From Dromaius novaehollandiae (taxonomy: Eukaryota > Chordata > Aves > Casuariiformes > Dromaiidae), in contig NC_088099.1 of NCBI RefSeq assembly GCF_036370855.1, positions 145,035,017-145,099,016 of the forward strand: a stretch of 64,000 nt of DNA, written 5' to 3'. The notes beneath the pieces were generated by a model. It worked only from the letters and a program-made list of their open reading frames with translations. It ran no database searches and was not told the DNA's origin. Made by a program: the position numbers and the translations under genes. Positions 62,909-64,000 of this stretch are shown one piece after another (position 1 is the stretch's first letter; each line of letters starts with the position of its first letter).

Positions 62909-63660
62909 CTATTATAGAATTTTAAAAGTAAATGTTAGGGATATTTATTAACAAATAGTACTCCAGAAATCCAGAACCCTGCATATTTGCAACGCCATGA
63001 TTAAAAAGCCCTGGGGCTTTCTGTAACCTTCCAAGTTTATGTTTATATCACTCATCATAAAAAGAAACATAGATGACAAGAATTCACATGCAGAGCTGTT
63101 TTTCAGAAGACCACATTACTTTTTAAAACCCATTTTAGTCACAAATGCTCTAGAACCTGCAGTGACATTCATTCAGTCCAGAACTGCCTTTATTCTCTTT
63201 CCATGCTAACTACACAAAAATGAAAGACCTGCATTCAGGCACTTCACTTGAAATGTTATTGCCCTCATGCATTGCATTGGAATGCAGGAGATTCTCCATT
63301 TACTCTGTGGACCTTGTAAGTAGTGCAAGAACCATCTGTGATAATGATTACAAAAGAAAATGCCAGCAGATATAGAGAACAAGTTTTTAAATCACAGATA
63401 TGAGCCTCTAAACACTCAGTCCAAATGAGAGCAGGCAGAATATGCAAACTCCAAGGAAACACTAAACTCAGGAGTGTTATTTAAGATAGTTCCTTATTTC
63501 ATCTAGCCATCAAGTTCACTGGGAAGAGGTAGAATGAAGGGCTTCCACTCAACAAGAAGTTCTGATCCACAGCAAAACTTTCTAATTTCCTCCTCACTGC
63601 AGTTCAATCAAATCCTTCTCTCATCTTAATACTCAAGGCTGAGTTTTATCTTTCCCCAAT
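62909..63660 (-). other. POP1: POP1 last intron, 3' part
   Basis: AT-rich sequence upstream of the last POP1 exon (minus strand). The tract before the acceptor is T-rich. No exon was recognised. Confidence 0.6.
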
Positions 63661-64000
63661 TCACAGAATCACAGAGTAGTTGAGGTTGGAAGGGGCTTCT
63701 GGAGATGATCTGGTCCAACCCTCCTGCTCAAGTAGGGTCACCTAGAGCAGGTTGCCCAGGATCATGTCTGGTCAGGTTTTGAGTATCTCCAAGGATGGAG
63801 ACTCCACAACTTCTCTGGGCAACCTGTTCCAGCATTCACAGTAAAGAAGTGTTTTCTTGTGTTCAGGTAGAATTTCCTGCATTTTAGTTTGTACCCATTG
63901 CCTTTTGTCCTATCACTGGGCACCGCTGAGAAGAGTCTGGCCCCATCCTCTTGACACCGTCCCATCAGATATTTATACACATTGATAAGATTCCCCCTGA
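63661..64000 (-). mobile_element. CR1 LINE, 3' end (continues past the window)
   Basis: Begins on the + strand with TCACAGAATCACAGAG, the reverse complement of the 8-bp ATTCTRTG repeats that end avian CR1, followed by GAGGTTGGAAGGGGCTTCTG and the CAACCTGTTCCAGC block. The minus-strand frame 63762-63980 matches the C-terminal region of the CR1 reverse-transcriptase protein ([20 protein letters not shown] and RKHFFTV are recognisable) and loses frame near the end, so the copy is dead. It lies in a POP1 intron in the same orientation as POP1. Confidence 0.93.

Noticed and set aside
1-64000. tRNA, rRNA, CRISPR, bacterial operon or phage features
   Set aside because: No cloverleaf with A/B boxes, no rRNA core sequence, no regularly spaced direct repeats, and the introns and CR1 copies show vertebrate nuclear DNA.

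Overview
The window reads as vertebrate nuclear DNA, most likely from a bird (or another archosaur). Coding sequence comes in short exons with GT-AG splice sites and compact introns. CR1 LINE fragments of the avian type are present at 63661-64000 and about 13300-13395. Almost every longer open frame outside the exons below is a chance frame.

Layout. Positions 1-36342 (+ strand) carry exons 2-11 of NIPAL2, a NIPA-family putative magnesium transporter. Ten exons splice in one continuous frame of 332 codons plus stop; exon 1, with the start codon, lies before the window. The 3' UTR probably ends just after an AATAAA at 36908. From about 36.9 to 61 kb there is no recognised gene. This gap holds a strong CpG island (44.28-45.36 kb), smaller CpG clusters near 37.4 and 49.7-50.1 kb, a minus-strand 204-codon open frame beside the island (43050-43664), a group of perfect hairpins (53840-54045), and a CpG-bearing, LTR-like block near 60.3-60.7 kb. 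From about 62 kb to the end, on the minus strand, lie the last coding exon of POP1 (62242-62908, the RNase P/RNase MRP scaffold protein), its 3' UTR and part of its last intron with a CR1 insertion.

NIPAL2 (+) and POP1 (-) converge tail to tail. The same pair is convergent neighbours in human 8q22, so gene order supports both calls. The two genes are not functionally linked as far as is known: one is a membrane ion transporter and the other an RNA-processing subunit.

No previously undescribed system can be demonstrated from the sequence alone. The best leads are the intergenic CpG island with its strong minus-strand splice donor and downstream open frame (a possible unannotated transcript), and the hairpin group at 53.8-54.05 kb, which includes two mutually exclusive perfect stems.
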